Both the position numbers and the translations under genes were made by a program. This document shows positions 27,100-37,046 of a DNA stretch of 64,000 nucleotides, in pieces (position 1 is the first letter of the stretch; every line of letters starts with the position of its first letter). This DNA comes from Acidobacteriota bacterium (GTDB taxonomy: Bacteria > Acidobacteriota > Terriglobia > Terriglobales > Acidobacteriaceae). Where the stretch lies: contig JAJZGF010000005.1 in NCBI GenBank assembly GCA_021805025.1, positions 1 to 64,000 on the forward strand, given 5' to 3'. The notes beneath the pieces were generated by a model, which saw only the letters and a list, made by a program, of their open reading frames with translations, did not search any database and was not told where the DNA came from.

Positions 27100-28419
27100 T
27101 CATTCGGTATTCGCGCCCATCTCGCCTGCCAGGCTGCCGTCGTCTGTCATCGCGCGCGATGCACTTTCGCCGTCAACGGCGGCACCATCAGGCGCAAATC
27201 CCGAAAAAATCCACCGGTAGATCCCGCCCACAAATGTCTTGTCCTGCAGAAAGATCAGCACAGACGTAAAGATGATGCTGAACAGCACCACAGCATAGGT
27301 GCTGTTTTGAATCAGGTCTCCGGCGGCGATGCCGTGCTGCAGCGGCAGCGACGCAAGAACCGCCGCCGCCAGCCCTCTGGGCGCCATCACCGCCATCCGG
27401 CAGGCGTCTCTCCGCGGCGTCGACTTATGCACTCCGAAGCGCACAATCGCAATCCGCAAGATGAAGATCAGCAGCGTCACCGTGAGCCCGAAGGTAATCC
27501 ATGAGATGTTCTTCACCTCAATCGAGAGCCCGATGTAGACAAAGAAAAACGTCTTCAGCAGAAAAACAATCTCTGCAAAAAAGGTCTTCTCGCGCTCGTT
27601 CAGCCCCACCGGCTCCAGCGACGGAAACTTCTTTGACATCAGCGCGCCGTGCCATGCCACGTTGCCCAGGCCAATGCCGAACACCAGTGCGGCAATGGCC
27701 CCGCTGTAACCCAGCATCTCCGTCACGCCGAAGATCAGAAACATGAACGCCGCCGTGGTGAACATGCCGTTCTGCAGTGTGCGCATCCGGCTCAGCAGGT
27801 TTGACCAGAAGACCGCGCCCAGCCCGCCCAGAATCCCGGCCAGAAGAAACGAGCCCACCAGCGCCCCCAGCATCGGCCCCACGCGCACATTGCCCGCCCG
27901 CATGCCGTCCAGCAGAGCCAGCGTAATGACGATCGAAAACACATCGCCCACCGCCGATTCCAGAAACAGAATCACCGACGAAGCTCGACCCATCTTGAGC
28001 TGCGCGGAAAGCGGAATGACGACGGCGGGCGAGAGGCCGCCCAGCACCGAACCCATCATCAGGGAGCGCATGACACCGAGATGCGCCAGCTTCCACGCCG
28101 CCAGCGCCACCACGCCCGCCGTCACCACAAAGTTCAACGTGGCCAGAATCAGCGTGCCCTTCAGCGCCGTGCGCAGCGTGTGAATTTGCAGCTCCGTGCC
28201 GCTCTCAAACAGGATGAAGACCAGCGTGACGGTGGTAAAGATCGGGCCGACCTTGCCAAACTCCGCCGGCGTCACCAGGTGCGTCACAGGCCCCAGAATC
28301 AGCCCGATGACAATCAGCAGCAACACGTCCGGCACGCGGGTTTTGGCAAACAGGCCCACAAAGAGATGCGCGCCAAAGACCAGAGCGCCGATGAAGGCAA
28401 TTACCAATGCGGTCATCAT
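27100..28419 (-). CDS. Cation:proton antiporter (NhaP/CPA family)
   Basis: 439 residues with about 12-13 hydrophobic segments. Conserved positions include FESGTELQIHTL, LSPAVVIPLSAQ and ESAVGDVFSIV, the acid pair of sodium/proton exchangers of the CPA superfamily. It should exchange Na+ or K+ for H+ in the inner membrane. A soluble tail of about 40 residues at the C-terminus has no recognisable regulatory domain. Confidence 0.85.
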   Translation of the reverse strand: MMTALVIAFIGALVFGAHLFVGLFAKTRVPDVLLLIVIGLILGPVTHLVTPAEFGKVGPIFTTVTLVFILFESGTELQIHTLRTALKGTLILATLNFVVTAGVVALAAWKLAHLGVMRSLMMGSVLGGLSPAVVIPLSAQLKMGRASSVILFLESAVGDVFSIVITLALLDGMRAGNVRVGPMLGALVGSFLLAGILGGLGAVFWSNLLSRMRTLQNGMFTTAAFMFLIFGVTEMLGYSGAIAALVFGIGLGNVAWHGALMSKKFPSLEPVGLNEREKTFFAEIVFLLKTFFFVYIGLSIEVKNISWITFGLTVTLLIFILRIAIVRFGVHKSTPRRDACRMAVMAPRGLAAAVLASLPLQHGIAAGDLIQNSTYAVVLFSIIFTSVLIFLQDKTFVGGIYRWIFSGFAPDGAAVDGESASRAMTDDGSLAGEMGANTE

Positions 28420-28559
28420 GACGATTCGACCTCGCGATCTCCGCCGGGTTCTGCAGATGTCAATCTACAACATTCCCGCATCTGCGCAGTGTTGCGACTT
28501 GCTCAAAAAAAAAGACTGTCTGGTGTATGGATGGATTCAGAAGTTCTGCCTGCGCCGCT

Positions 28560-29612
28560 TCACTCTTGGATGCCGTCCTTTTCAAAGCGGCTCCAGTGGT
28601 CCAGAATTTCTTCGACCACCGCGTGACCCACCGTGTAGGCCGCTTCCAGCGAAGGCAGATAGGCGCTGTAGGTTCCGATGCGCTGCTGCGCCAGGCTTTC
28701 AGCCGCACTCATCCCGCGTGGCTGGCGGTCAAAGTTGCTCACTGTGCGCAGCACCAGGATGCGGTTCCAATCCACGCGCCCTGCGCGGCTCAGATCCTTC
28801 AGCGCCAGCAGCGTGCCGGTATCTTCCATCGCTGTGGTCACAAACTGCCCCTTGCCGCCGGTGAAGTAGCTGACCCACTGCGCGGCCCACGCGTCCATCC
28901 GTGCGCCGTGCCAGTAGGTCGAGGACGACAGTTCATCGCCCATCGCTACAAACGGAGGCCGCTGCGCCGCCGCTCCGTCGAAATGGCCGCGTGCCGCGCG
29001 CAGCTTGTCCGTGTCTGCCAAGGGGATCGCGCGCGTCAAATCGTAAGCCCACTGCGCAAGACCCGCGTTCAGCGCATACACCTGTCCATCTAGCGGCGCG
29101 ACCGGCATTTCAAAAGGCCGCTCTTTGCGCAGAGGAATATAGCCCGTGGTCCAATCCGACGGAATCTCGCGCGCATCAATCTCGTACCCCAGATCGCCAT
29201 CCACCACCCACCGCGCCCACACCGCGGATCCCAGTGAGGCCCGCTCCGGCGTTGCGCCCGCGATGCCCGCAATCAGCCAGTACGCATGGCGCAGATCAAA
29301 GCGCGGATCAAGTCCCAGCGCCATGATCGTTGCCGCGGCGTTTCCCGTGCCCTGCCCGGTCAGCACGGCCATCTCGCCCCGCGCATTCATGCGCACGGCA
29401 TGGTAGGCGGCGGGCAGCGGATAGATGCGATCAAGTCGGTCCCGCTCGACCCAATACTGCAGTTCGCCCGGCGCATCCCCCGTGTCCTGGCCCTGCTCAA
29501 ACATGGCCACAACCATAACCTTCACCACGATCGGCCGCGGACCGCCATGGGCCATCACAGCAAAGGCGTATGGGAAAAGGCACGCCGCAAAAGCGCGAAT
29601 ACGCATCCTCAT
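28560..29612 (-). CDS. Purine nucleoside permease (NUP family)
   Basis: 350 residues with an export signal (AFAACLFPYAFAVMAHGG). The family pattern is GPRPIVVKVMVVAMFEQGQD near the start, YWLIAGIAGATPE, and FVTTAMEDTGTLLAL. NUP proteins are annotated as nucleoside transporters but share features with nucleoside phosphorylases, so the true role may be periplasmic nucleoside handling. Start chosen at the first ATG of ATG-AGG-ATG; the ribosome site is weak. It diverges from the second asparaginase with 70 nt between. Confidence 0.85.
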   Translation of the reverse strand: MRMRIRAFAACLFPYAFAVMAHGGPRPIVVKVMVVAMFEQGQDTGDAPGELQYWVERDRLDRIYPLPAAYHAVRMNARGEMAVLTGQGTGNAAATIMALGLDPRFDLRHAYWLIAGIAGATPERASLGSAVWARWVVDGDLGYEIDAREIPSDWTTGYIPLRKERPFEMPVAPLDGQVYALNAGLAQWAYDLTRAIPLADTDKLRAARGHFDGAAAQRPPFVAMGDELSSSTYWHGARMDAWAAQWVSYFTGGKGQFVTTAMEDTGTLLALKDLSRAGRVDWNRILVLRTVSNFDRQPRGMSAAESLAQQRIGTYSAYLPSLEAAYTVGHAVVEEILDHWSRFEKDGIQE

Positions 29613-29682
29613 TGATTGCGATCTTAAATCATGCGCTGCGCGCAATCGCCGCCGCACTGCGATATAGGATGGGAGGCACGAG

Positions 29683-30771
29683 GTGATCCGCATGAAGTCG
29701 ATGGCAGGAATTCCGATTCTGGCGCTGATGACGGCGGCTGCAATTTCCTCCGCGGCACAGACAGCGCGCGAGGCGCAGCCGCCGCACCGCTGGGCCATTG
29801 TGCTCCACGGCGGCGCGGGCGTCATCGAGCGCGCATCCATGGACCCCAAAACGGAAGCCGCCTACCGCGCATCTCTGAAAGAAGCCATTGAAGCGGGCGC
29901 GAAGGTGCTGGACGGCGGTGGCTCGTCGCTCGATGCAATTGAGGCGTCGATCCACATCCTCGAAGACGATCCGCTCTTCAACGCGGGCCGCGGCGCGGTG
30001 TTTGCCGCCGATGGCAGGAACGAACTGGACGCGGCCATCATGGATGGCGCAACGCTGAAGGCCGGCGCCGTGGCCGGAGTCACGCGCACCCGGCATCCCA
30101 TCAGCCTGGCACGCGCCGTGATGGATAAATCTCAGTGGGTGATGCTCTCCGGGGACGGAGCCGACGCCTTCGCCGCGCACGTGGGGCTGGAACAGGTGGA
30201 CCCCAGCTTCTTCTTCACCGAGCGCCGCTGGCAGTCGCTGGTGCGCGAGTTGAAGAAGGAAGGCCTGCCCATTCCGCCGCGTCCAGCCGGTGCGCCGCCA
30301 CCGCCCGAGGCCTGGAACGATTCATTGCCCGAACCGCCGGACGCGCACAAATACGGCACCGTGGGCGTGGTCGCGCTCGACCGGCAAGGCAACATCGCCG
30401 CGGGCACTTCCACCGGGGGACTGACCGCCAAACGCTGGGGCCGCATCGGCGACTCGCCGATTATCGGCGCAGGCACCTATGCGTCCAATCAGTCCTGCGC
30501 CGTCTCCGCAACCGGCACGGGCGAGTACTTCATCCGGCTCGGCGTGGCGCGCGAAATCTGCAATCTGGTGTACTTCAGGCACATGCGTGTGCAGCAGGCC
30601 GCCGATGAGGTCATCCACAAGGAACTGGACGCTATCCACGGCGATGGCGGCGTCATCGCCATCACGCCCGATGGACAGATGGCCTGGAGCTTCAACACGT
30701 CAGGCATGTTTCGCGCCCGCATCGGCGAGGGCGGCAAGCTGGAAATTGGAGTCTACAGCGACGAGCCGTGA
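29683..30771 (+). CDS. Isoaspartyl peptidase/L-asparaginase, exported
   Basis: 362 residues with an N-terminal signal peptide (ILALMTAAAISSAAQ). LHGGAGV, AGRGAVF and KYGTVGVVALD (T226, nucleophile) define the Ntn-hydrolase, and STGGLTAKRWGRIGDSPIIG the substrate pocket. It should degrade isoaspartyl peptides in the periplasm. The GTG has GGGAGG 6 nt upstream, and an ATG three codons later has GAGG upstream; either may be used. A Pro-rich loop (PPRPAGAPPPPEAW) replaces the usual autoproteolysis linker. Confidence 0.9.
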   Translation: MIRMKSMAGIPILALMTAAAISSAAQTAREAQPPHRWAIVLHGGAGVIERASMDPKTEAAYRASLKEAIEAGAKVLDGGGSSLDAIEASIHILEDDPLFNAGRGAVFAADGRNELDAAIMDGATLKAGAVAGVTRTRHPISLARAVMDKSQWVMLSGDGADAFAAHVGLEQVDPSFFFTERRWQSLVRELKKEGLPIPPRPAGAPPPPEAWNDSLPEPPDAHKYGTVGVVALDRQGNIAAGTSTGGLTAKRWGRIGDSPIIGAGTYASNQSCAVSATGTGEYFIRLGVAREICNLVYFRHMRVQQAADEVIHKELDAIHGDGGVIAITPDGQMAWSFNTSGMFRARIGEGGKLEIGVYSDEP

Positions 30772-30806
30772 GCCACATGCATCAGGACAAGCGCCCTGCC
30801 TCGCCC

Positions 30807-31430
30807 TCAATGCATCCCTAATTGAAGAATCCGCAGATACGTGCGCGGGCGCAGAACGTCTCCGTCGCTGGATTCGCTGTCATCCCATTGAAATTGCATC
30901 TGGCGAAATACCCACCGATCGCCGTCGCGGTCAAGAATCGCGGTGAAGCGCAGCGGCCGCTTTGACGGGCCAAAATGAACCACGCCTCCCGTTGCTACCC
31001 AGGCAACATCGCCGGAGGACCAGATATCTGCGCCGTCCACATCCAGCCGCACGTCTCCCCAGTATTGCCAGTCGCGTTGGACAAACGCCTCCACCGCTGG
31101 GTACCCGCGTGCCCACTCGTTAGAAGCGCCTTCGGTGCCCAGCGCCAGCGTATCGGCATTGCGGTCAAAGAGGGTGCCCATGAACGCATCCAGTTGCTGC
31201 GGATCGCGGTTGATGTACCCATCCTGGAAGGTGTGCAGTGCAGCCAGCACGCCCGCGCGCGCCTCGGGCGAGGCATCTCCCGGCGGCAACAGCCGCTGCA
31301 AGCGTACCGTCTCCGGCAACACTCTCCGCAAATGGATCGATGCGACGTAGCCGCCGGCAAAGCTGGAGAGCGCCAGTCCCAGACCGGCGCTTACCGTCAG
31401 AAGCTGCCTGCGTGTCGGCGTGAAGATCAT
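30807..31430 (-). CDS. SnoaL-like/NTF2-fold protein with membrane anchor
   Basis: 207 residues with one N-terminal hydrophobic helix (LLTVSAGLGLALSSFAGGYVA) and then an NTF2-like domain with FQDGYINRDPQQLDAF, DGDRWVFRQMQFQWDD and a ring of aromatic residues. Such domains bind small molecules or act in stress-linked enzymes; no catalytic residues can be named. AAAGG precedes the ATG. It is alone on the strand. Confidence 0.7.
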   Translation of the reverse strand: MIFTPTRRQLLTVSAGLGLALSSFAGGYVASIHLRRVLPETVRLQRLLPPGDASPEARAGVLAALHTFQDGYINRDPQQLDAFMGTLFDRNADTLALGTEGASNEWARGYPAVEAFVQRDWQYWGDVRLDVDGADIWSSGDVAWVATGGVVHFGPSKRPLRFTAILDRDGDRWVFRQMQFQWDDSESSDGDVLRPRTYLRILQLGMH

Positions 31431-31646
31431 AGGCCTTTCTCTGTTAAGTCGTGCGGGGCAATTCACACCGGCCCGCTCGATGCCCGCAGAGATGGCCGAT
31501 GGAGGACCCAACTCCGTAGGTATAGTTGGCTTTTCTTGGTCTGGAAATAGCACTTGTGTGGAATCCGCGCCGTGACGTGCAAATCGCCTGACCGCACTGC
31601 GCTCCACGGGCAGTGCCCAAGCGTTAAGGCCGCGGACTGAATAGGG

Positions 31647-33278
31647 TTAGCGTTGTGATGAGTCGGTGCCGGGCGCAGTGCCTCGTGCTTCGGCCTTCTG
31701 GGCCAGCACTTTGTGCGCGGTGTCTTCCAGCGCCTGCGCCTCGGGCAAAAAGCCCATGGCTTTCTGAATCATCGGGTCCCAGTCAGCCAGCACGCGCAGG
31801 CCCTGCAACTGGCCAAATTGGCTGCTGATGATCTGTTCCTTGATATTCACTTTGACCCAGTCCAGAACCCCGTTCAGGTCGGGCTCGGTCCACGGAATAT
31901 TCTGGCTCGTCAGAAAGCTCTTGAAATCCTTCAGCACCGCATCGTCTACCTGGAAGTTCTTGTCCACCGTATGGCTGGCAAGGTAAGAGGGAGCAAAGTG
32001 AAAGAAGGCCGACTTGTAGAGCAGTTGATCCTGGAAGTCGTTGTTCTTCGGGCTTTCGATCTTCTCATCCGGCGTGATGCCCCCGCCGCCATACACCGTA
32101 CGCCCGGAGTCTGTGAACTTGACCTCGCGATTCGTCGAGTTCGAGGGCAGCGCGCCGGCGTGGTTGTAGTAGTAGTCGTACAGCGAAACTCCGCTGTAGT
32201 TCCGCTGAATCAGCCGTCCCGACGGCGTGTAATAGTGGTAGGTCGTCAGCGCCAGCCCGGTGTTCTCGCTCAGATTGTAGACGGTCTGCACCAGCCCCTT
32301 GCCAAAGGTCGTCTCGCCCACAATCAGCGCGCGGTCGTGGTCCTGCAGCGCGCCGGAGACAATCTCGGCCGCCGATGCCGTGTTGCGGTTCACCAGCACA
32401 ACAATGGGAAAGGTCTTGCCGTCGTTGCCTTGCGTCGCCGTGTACACCTGATCGGGATAGGCGCGTCCGCGCTGCGAAACAATCGTCTGTCCCTTGGCAA
32501 GCAGGTGGTCGCACACTTCCACGGCCTGGCTCAGAAGGCCTCCGGGGTTGCCGCGCAGGTCAAAGACCAGCCCCTTCAGGTTGCCAAAGCCACTGATCGC
32601 ATCAATCACTTCCTGGCCCGTCGTCTCCTGGAACTGGGTCAGGTGGATATACCCGATACCCGGCCGGATCTCAAACGCCAGGTCCACGGATGGATGCGAA
32701 ATTTCATCGCGAATCAGGTCAAAGACCAGGGGCTTGGGCTGGCCTTCGCGGATCATCGTCACTTCGACGTGTGTGCCCTTGGGACCCTTCAGAGCCTTGG
32801 CCACCAGGTCAGAGGTCATCCCGTCGGCCGACTTCCCGTCGATCGCCGAGATCACATCGCCCGGCCGGATACCGGCCTTGTACGACGGCGTGCCCTCATA
32901 CGGCGTGATCACATACACTTTATTGCCCTGCTGCTGGATGACCATGCCCACGCCGTAGTAATGGCCGCGCTGGTCTTCCTGCATCCGCGCGTAGGCCTTC
33001 GGATCATAGAAATTCGAGTGCGGGTCCAGCACGCGCAGCATGCCGGGGATGGCCCCGTCGTAGATCGCCGTGTCCGCCTTGTCCCCGTGGATCGGCTCCG
33101 CGTAGTTCTGCTCCACCAGAGCGTAAACATTCGCGAAAGTCTTCAGGTTGTCACGAATCTGGCTCTCGTCTTCAGACGACTGCGCGCCCACCTTGCGCTG
33201 CATGACGCTGCCCACCAGGGCGCAAACCGTGAAAAAAATGGCGAGAGAAAAGAATGCCCGGCGGGCGCGGGGAGTCAT
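31647..33278 (-). CDS. Carboxy-terminal processing peptidase (S41)
   Basis: 543 residues with an N-terminal anchor or signal (FFSLAIFFTVCALVGSVM), a PDZ domain (about 95-185, GVGMVIQQQ to GIRPGDVISAIDG) and an S41 domain with S302 in NTASAAEIVSGAL and K327 in FGKGLVQ, the 25-residue spacing known for CTP proteases. It degrades misfolded periplasmic proteins. The ATG start is preceded by GGAGG at 15 nt, a little far. A Tyr-rich stretch (YDYYYNHAG) lies in the domain end. Confidence 0.92.
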   Translation of the reverse strand: MTPRARRAFFSLAIFFTVCALVGSVMQRKVGAQSSEDESQIRDNLKTFANVYALVEQNYAEPIHGDKADTAIYDGAIPGMLRVLDPHSNFYDPKAYARMQEDQRGHYYGVGMVIQQQGNKVYVITPYEGTPSYKAGIRPGDVISAIDGKSADGMTSDLVAKALKGPKGTHVEVTMIREGQPKPLVFDLIRDEISHPSVDLAFEIRPGIGYIHLTQFQETTGQEVIDAISGFGNLKGLVFDLRGNPGGLLSQAVEVCDHLLAKGQTIVSQRGRAYPDQVYTATQGNDGKTFPIVVLVNRNTASAAEIVSGALQDHDRALIVGETTFGKGLVQTVYNLSENTGLALTTYHYYTPSGRLIQRNYSGVSLYDYYYNHAGALPSNSTNREVKFTDSGRTVYGGGGITPDEKIESPKNNDFQDQLLYKSAFFHFAPSYLASHTVDKNFQVDDAVLKDFKSFLTSQNIPWTEPDLNGVLDWVKVNIKEQIISSQFGQLQGLRVLADWDPMIQKAMGFLPEAQALEDTAHKVLAQKAEARGTAPGTDSSQR

Positions 33279-33559
33279 AGAAAGGAGAAACCTCCGGACG
33301 GCAGGTGCGACGGTCGCCGTGAAGGGGCCTCGCAGGGCGGTCTTAATCGCAAGTATACCACTGCGCTGTTAGACGCACTGCGGCGCGATTCGCTTCCCGC
33401 TCCTCCCCATCCGCCGTGCCGCGCCCGCGCAAAAGGTCCGAAAAGTACGCATTTTCTTCAGGATACCCGCCTCTTCCAACCTGCCGTCTGTCCCGTTGCC
33501 GCACCCTGCGTGCTCTGGTGGTAGCCTTCCTTTGTCAGTTAAAACAAAAGGGGGAAGTC

Positions 33560-36400
33560 ATGCGTTCTACCTTGCATTACTTGGTCACAATAGGAGCCGT
33601 TGTCAGCCTAACCCTAGGAGCAGCAGTGCAAAGTCCTTCCACGGCCCGCGCACAAGAGACACCGCAAGCCAAAACCGCCGCCGCAACCCGCGCCGCGCAA
33701 GCTGAACCGGAAGGCAATCCAGTTGCCGATCCTAAAGCCGTCGTCACTTTCGGCCACGCGCGCTTCACCGTCCTCACCCCGCAGCTCATCCGCATGGAGT
33801 GGTCTGTCGAAGACAAGTTCGAAGACCACGCCTCCTTCGTCTTCCTCAACCGCCGCCTGCCTGTGCCGAAATTTACGAAGTCCCAGCTCGGGATGAACGC
33901 CGGCCGGCAGCTCACCATCACGACCGACGCACTCACGCTCACCTATACGCCCACCGGCGACGGCCGCTTCACGCCCGCCAATCTCTCCATTGCGCTCACC
34001 GTGGACAACAAGTCTGTCATCTGGCATCCCGGCATCACCGATCCCGCCAATCTCCAGGGCACCACCCGCACCCTCGACGGCGCACTCGGCAGCAAGACCC
34101 GCGAACCCATCGGCGAGGGCCTCGTCTCTCGCTCCGGCTGGGCGCTGGTCGACGACTCCACCCGCCCGCTCTTTGACTCCGCCGACTTCCGCTTCCTGCA
34201 GGGCGAAAAATCCCCATGGCCCTGGGTCATCGAGCGGCCCGCAAGCGAGCAGCCCGGCTCCTACACGGACTGGTACTTCTTCGGCTACGGGCACGACTAC
34301 CGCGCCGCCCTCGGCGACTACGTCAAAGTCGCGGGCCGCATCCCTCTGCCGCCGCGCTTCGCCTTCGGCGCATGGTGGTCGCGCTACTGGGCCTACTCCG
34401 ATCAGGAAATCATGGAGATCATCCGCGGCTTCCGAGAGAACTCCACACCCCTCGATGTCTTCGTCATCGATATGGACTGGCACATCAACAACGAGCAGCT
34501 CAAGGCCGCCGGACAGGTCGATCAGTCCGGGCATGGCCTGGGCTGGTCCGGCTACACATGGAACAAGCTGCTCTTCCCCGATCCCACCCAATTCCTTGAC
34601 AGGCTCCACGCCGACGGCCTCAAAACCAGCCTCAATCTGCACCCCGCCTCCGGCGTCCAGCCCTGGGAGGCCGCCTATCCCGCCATGGCCAAAGCCATGG
34701 GCATCGACCCCGCGACGAAGAAGTACGTCCCGTTCGACATCACCAACAAGAAATACGCAACCAATTACATGAACATCCTCCATCATCCGCTGGAGAAGCA
34801 GGGAATCGACTTCTGGTGGCTCGACTGGCAGCAGGAGCCGACCACAAGCCTCCCCGGCGTTAACCCCACCTGGTGGCTCAACTACGTCCACTTCACCGAT
34901 CAGCAGCGCGAAGGCAAGCGCCCGCTGCTCTTCCATCGCTGGGGCGGCCTCGGCAATCACCGCTACCAGATCGGCTTCTCCGGCGACACCGTCTCCGTAT
35001 GGGATTCGCTCGCCTTCCAGCCCTGGTTCACCGCCACCGCCGCCAACGTCGGCTATGCGTACTGGAGCCACGACATCGGCGGCCACATGCCCGGCGCCGT
35101 CGAGCCCGAGCTCTACACCCGCTGGGTCCAGTTTGGAGCCTTCAGCCCCATCCTCCGCACCCACACCACCAAGAATCCCGAGTCCGAGCGCCGCATCTGG
35201 GCCTATCCCGAGCCCTACTCATCCATCCTGCGCTCCGCCTTCCAGCTCCGTTACGCCCTCCAGCCCTACATCTACACTGAGGCGCGCCGCACCTACGACA
35301 CCGGCGTCGCCTTCCTGCGCCCGCTTTACTACGACTGGCCCGAAGCCAACGAAGCCTACACCAGCAAGAGCGAATACCTCTTCGGCGATCAGATGCTGGT
35401 CGCGCCCGTCGTCACACCCTCCACCAAAGCCACCGGCCTCGCCGCCGAATCCGTCTGGCTCCCGGCAGGCGAATGGATCGAGTGGCCCACCGGCCGGCAC
35501 TTCACCGGCCCCGTCACACTCGACCGCAGCTTCTCCATCGACCAGACGCCTGTCTATCTGAAGGCAGGCGCCATCGTGCCCATGCAGCCGCCCATGCAGT
35601 ACACCGGCGAAAAGCCCGTGGACCCGCTCGTCGTCAACGTCTGGCCGCTCCAGCCCGGCGCAGCTTCCAGCTATTCCGTCTATGAGGACTCCGGCAAATC
35701 CGTCGACTATCAGCGCGGCGTCTTCACCCGCACGCCCATCAAGGCCACGCAGAGCGGCGACACGCTCAAGGTCGAAGTCGGCCCCGCCCAGATCGGACCT
35801 GGGGGCAGCTATCCCGGCATGATGAAGACACGCGCCTTTGAGCTGCGCCTCCCCGCCGACTGGCCGCCGGCATCGGTGACGGTAAACGGAGCGGCGGTAA
35901 AGCAGGCCGGACCGCTGGGGAAGAATGGCTGGAGCTTCCAGGGCAACACGCTCACCACCGTTGTCCCCGTCCCCGCGCAAAGCACGGCAAAGACGGTCAT
36001 CGTCGAGGTGCGCCGCGCAGCGGGCCTCACCGCGCGCCGCGGCGAGCTGGACGGCTTTGCCGGCTCCATCACCCGGCTGCGCGCAGCGTATGAAGCCCTG
36101 CAGCAGACCTGGCCCGTCTCTGGCCCGCCTGACCTGCTCATTGACGCGATGCAGACCGGCGACCGCCTCGGCTATCACCCCGAACGCGCCCAGGATGAGA
36201 TCGCCCACTTCCACCAGACCCTGCCGCAGGCCCAGTCCGCTGTCACCGCGCTTGGCCAAACCTTCAGTCAGCGCCTGGACGAGATGGCCCAGCGTGCGGC
36301 CAGGAGTCCCTTGCGCCCCGCCAACATGGAGCAGGAAAAGCAGCGCCGTCTTGACGCCCTGAATCGTGCCAAAGCAATGATGGCCGAAGCGAACCGGTAA
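33560..36400 (+). CDS. Secreted glycoside hydrolase family 31 (alpha-xylosidase/alpha-glucosidase type)
   Basis: 946 residues with a signal peptide (MRSTLHYLVTIGAVVSLTLG). WWLDWQQE holds the nucleophile D422 and YWSHDIGGH the acid/base D505 of GH31. The family releases terminal alpha-xylose or alpha-glucose; a preference cannot be read from the motifs. The ATG has GGGGGAA upstream. A C-terminal extension of about 130 residues after the beta domains is helical and unassigned. It opens a carbohydrate cluster with GH29 and GH32. Confidence 0.9.
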   Translation: MRSTLHYLVTIGAVVSLTLGAAVQSPSTARAQETPQAKTAAATRAAQAEPEGNPVADPKAVVTFGHARFTVLTPQLIRMEWSVEDKFEDHASFVFLNRRLPVPKFTKSQLGMNAGRQLTITTDALTLTYTPTGDGRFTPANLSIALTVDNKSVIWHPGITDPANLQGTTRTLDGALGSKTREPIGEGLVSRSGWALVDDSTRPLFDSADFRFLQGEKSPWPWVIERPASEQPGSYTDWYFFGYGHDYRAALGDYVKVAGRIPLPPRFAFGAWWSRYWAYSDQEIMEIIRGFRENSTPLDVFVIDMDWHINNEQLKAAGQVDQSGHGLGWSGYTWNKLLFPDPTQFLDRLHADGLKTSLNLHPASGVQPWEAAYPAMAKAMGIDPATKKYVPFDITNKKYATNYMNILHHPLEKQGIDFWWLDWQQEPTTSLPGVNPTWWLNYVHFTDQQREGKRPLLFHRWGGLGNHRYQIGFSGDTVSVWDSLAFQPWFTATAANVGYAYWSHDIGGHMPGAVEPELYTRWVQFGAFSPILRTHTTKNPESERRIWAYPEPYSSILRSAFQLRYALQPYIYTEARRTYDTGVAFLRPLYYDWPEANEAYTSKSEYLFGDQMLVAPVVTPSTKATGLAAESVWLPAGEWIEWPTGRHFTGPVTLDRSFSIDQTPVYLKAGAIVPMQPPMQYTGEKPVDPLVVNVWPLQPGAASSYSVYEDSGKSVDYQRGVFTRTPIKATQSGDTLKVEVGPAQIGPGGSYPGMMKTRAFELRLPADWPPASVTVNGAAVKQAGPLGKNGWSFQGNTLTTVVPVPAQSTAKTVIVEVRRAAGLTARRGELDGFAGSITRLRAAYEALQQTWPVSGPPDLLIDAMQTGDRLGYHPERAQDEIAHFHQTLPQAQSAVTALGQTFSQRLDEMAQRAARSPLRPANMEQEKQRRLDALNRAKAMMAEANR

Positions 36401-36417
36401 CCTCGCAGCACACCCAT

Positions 36418-36451
36418 CGCGGACGGCAAAGCACGCGCCGCGCCGTCCGCG
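36418..36451 (+). terminator. GC-rich hairpin terminator after the GH31 gene
   Basis: CGCGGACGGC (36418-36427) pairs perfectly with GCCGTCCGCG (36442-36451) over 10 bp, with TTTTT about 22 nt further on. It stands between the GH31 and DinB-type stops, so it can serve both strands. Confidence 0.65.
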
Positions 36452-36489
36452 GTCGATCCGGCATTATTGCCATTTTTCGATCCGACGGC

Positions 36490-37005
36490 TCAAGCCTTCT
36501 GCATGAAGGCCGGAACTTCATCCGCGCTCGGTCCCCAACTGGCAGGCACGGCAATATCGAGCAGACGCAGATAGACGCTGAACTGGCCGCGATGCTGGTA
36601 CCAGTGGTTCAGCATCACGTCGCGCAAGAACTGGCCGCGCGGCATCGCCAGCACTTCCCGGTCGCCCGCAACCAGCCTCCAGGTCTCACGCAGGGCCGCA
36701 TCGTCGAAGCGCGGCAGCGCCTCCCGCACCGCGGCAATGCTTTCCTCAAAGGTCGAGAGCACTTCGCTGACGCTTGCCGGCTGCGGAAAAGCGAAGTCCG
36801 GCGCAGGCGCCGGATTCTTCTGCGCCGCGCGCACCACGCTCCCCGGCACAAGCGCCAGGTGATACGCCAGTTGTCCCGCCGTCATCGACTTCACATGCGG
36901 CTTCCACAGCAACTTCTCCTCAGGAAGCCTCTCAAGAAACTTCCGCGTCACCGGCGCCTGTACCTCAAACTCAGCAAGATAAGTCTGTGCAATCGGCACG
37001 TCCAT
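36490..37005 (-). CDS. DinB/YfiT-like four-helix-bundle protein
   Basis: 171 residues. The pattern KSMTAGQLAYHLALVPG and HWYQHRGQFSVYLRLL contains three metal-binding His residues typical of DinB-fold proteins. The fold is found in bacillithiol-type transferases and damage-inducible proteins; the reaction is unknown here. The ATG has an adjacent AGGAGG. The neighbouring SRPBCC and ArsR genes share its strand and lie about 40 nt upstream, so they may form one operon. Confidence 0.85.
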   Translation of the reverse strand: MDVPIAQTYLAEFEVQAPVTRKFLERLPEEKLLWKPHVKSMTAGQLAYHLALVPGSVVRAAQKNPAPAPDFAFPQPASVSEVLSTFEESIAAVREALPRFDDAALRETWRLVAGDREVLAMPRGQFLRDVMLNHWYQHRGQFSVYLRLLDIAVPASWGPSADEVPAFMQKA

Positions 37006-37046
37006 CCTCCTCTCCGGGTTCGTGTTGCGTTCAGGCCATCGCCGCG

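Noticed and set aside
28500-28515. Run of A residues as a slippage site
   Set aside because: It lies between genes and no frame continues through it.
31713-33524. Long open frame on the plus strand opposite the S41 gene
   Set aside because: Antisense shadow; the minus-strand gene has complete catalytic motifs.
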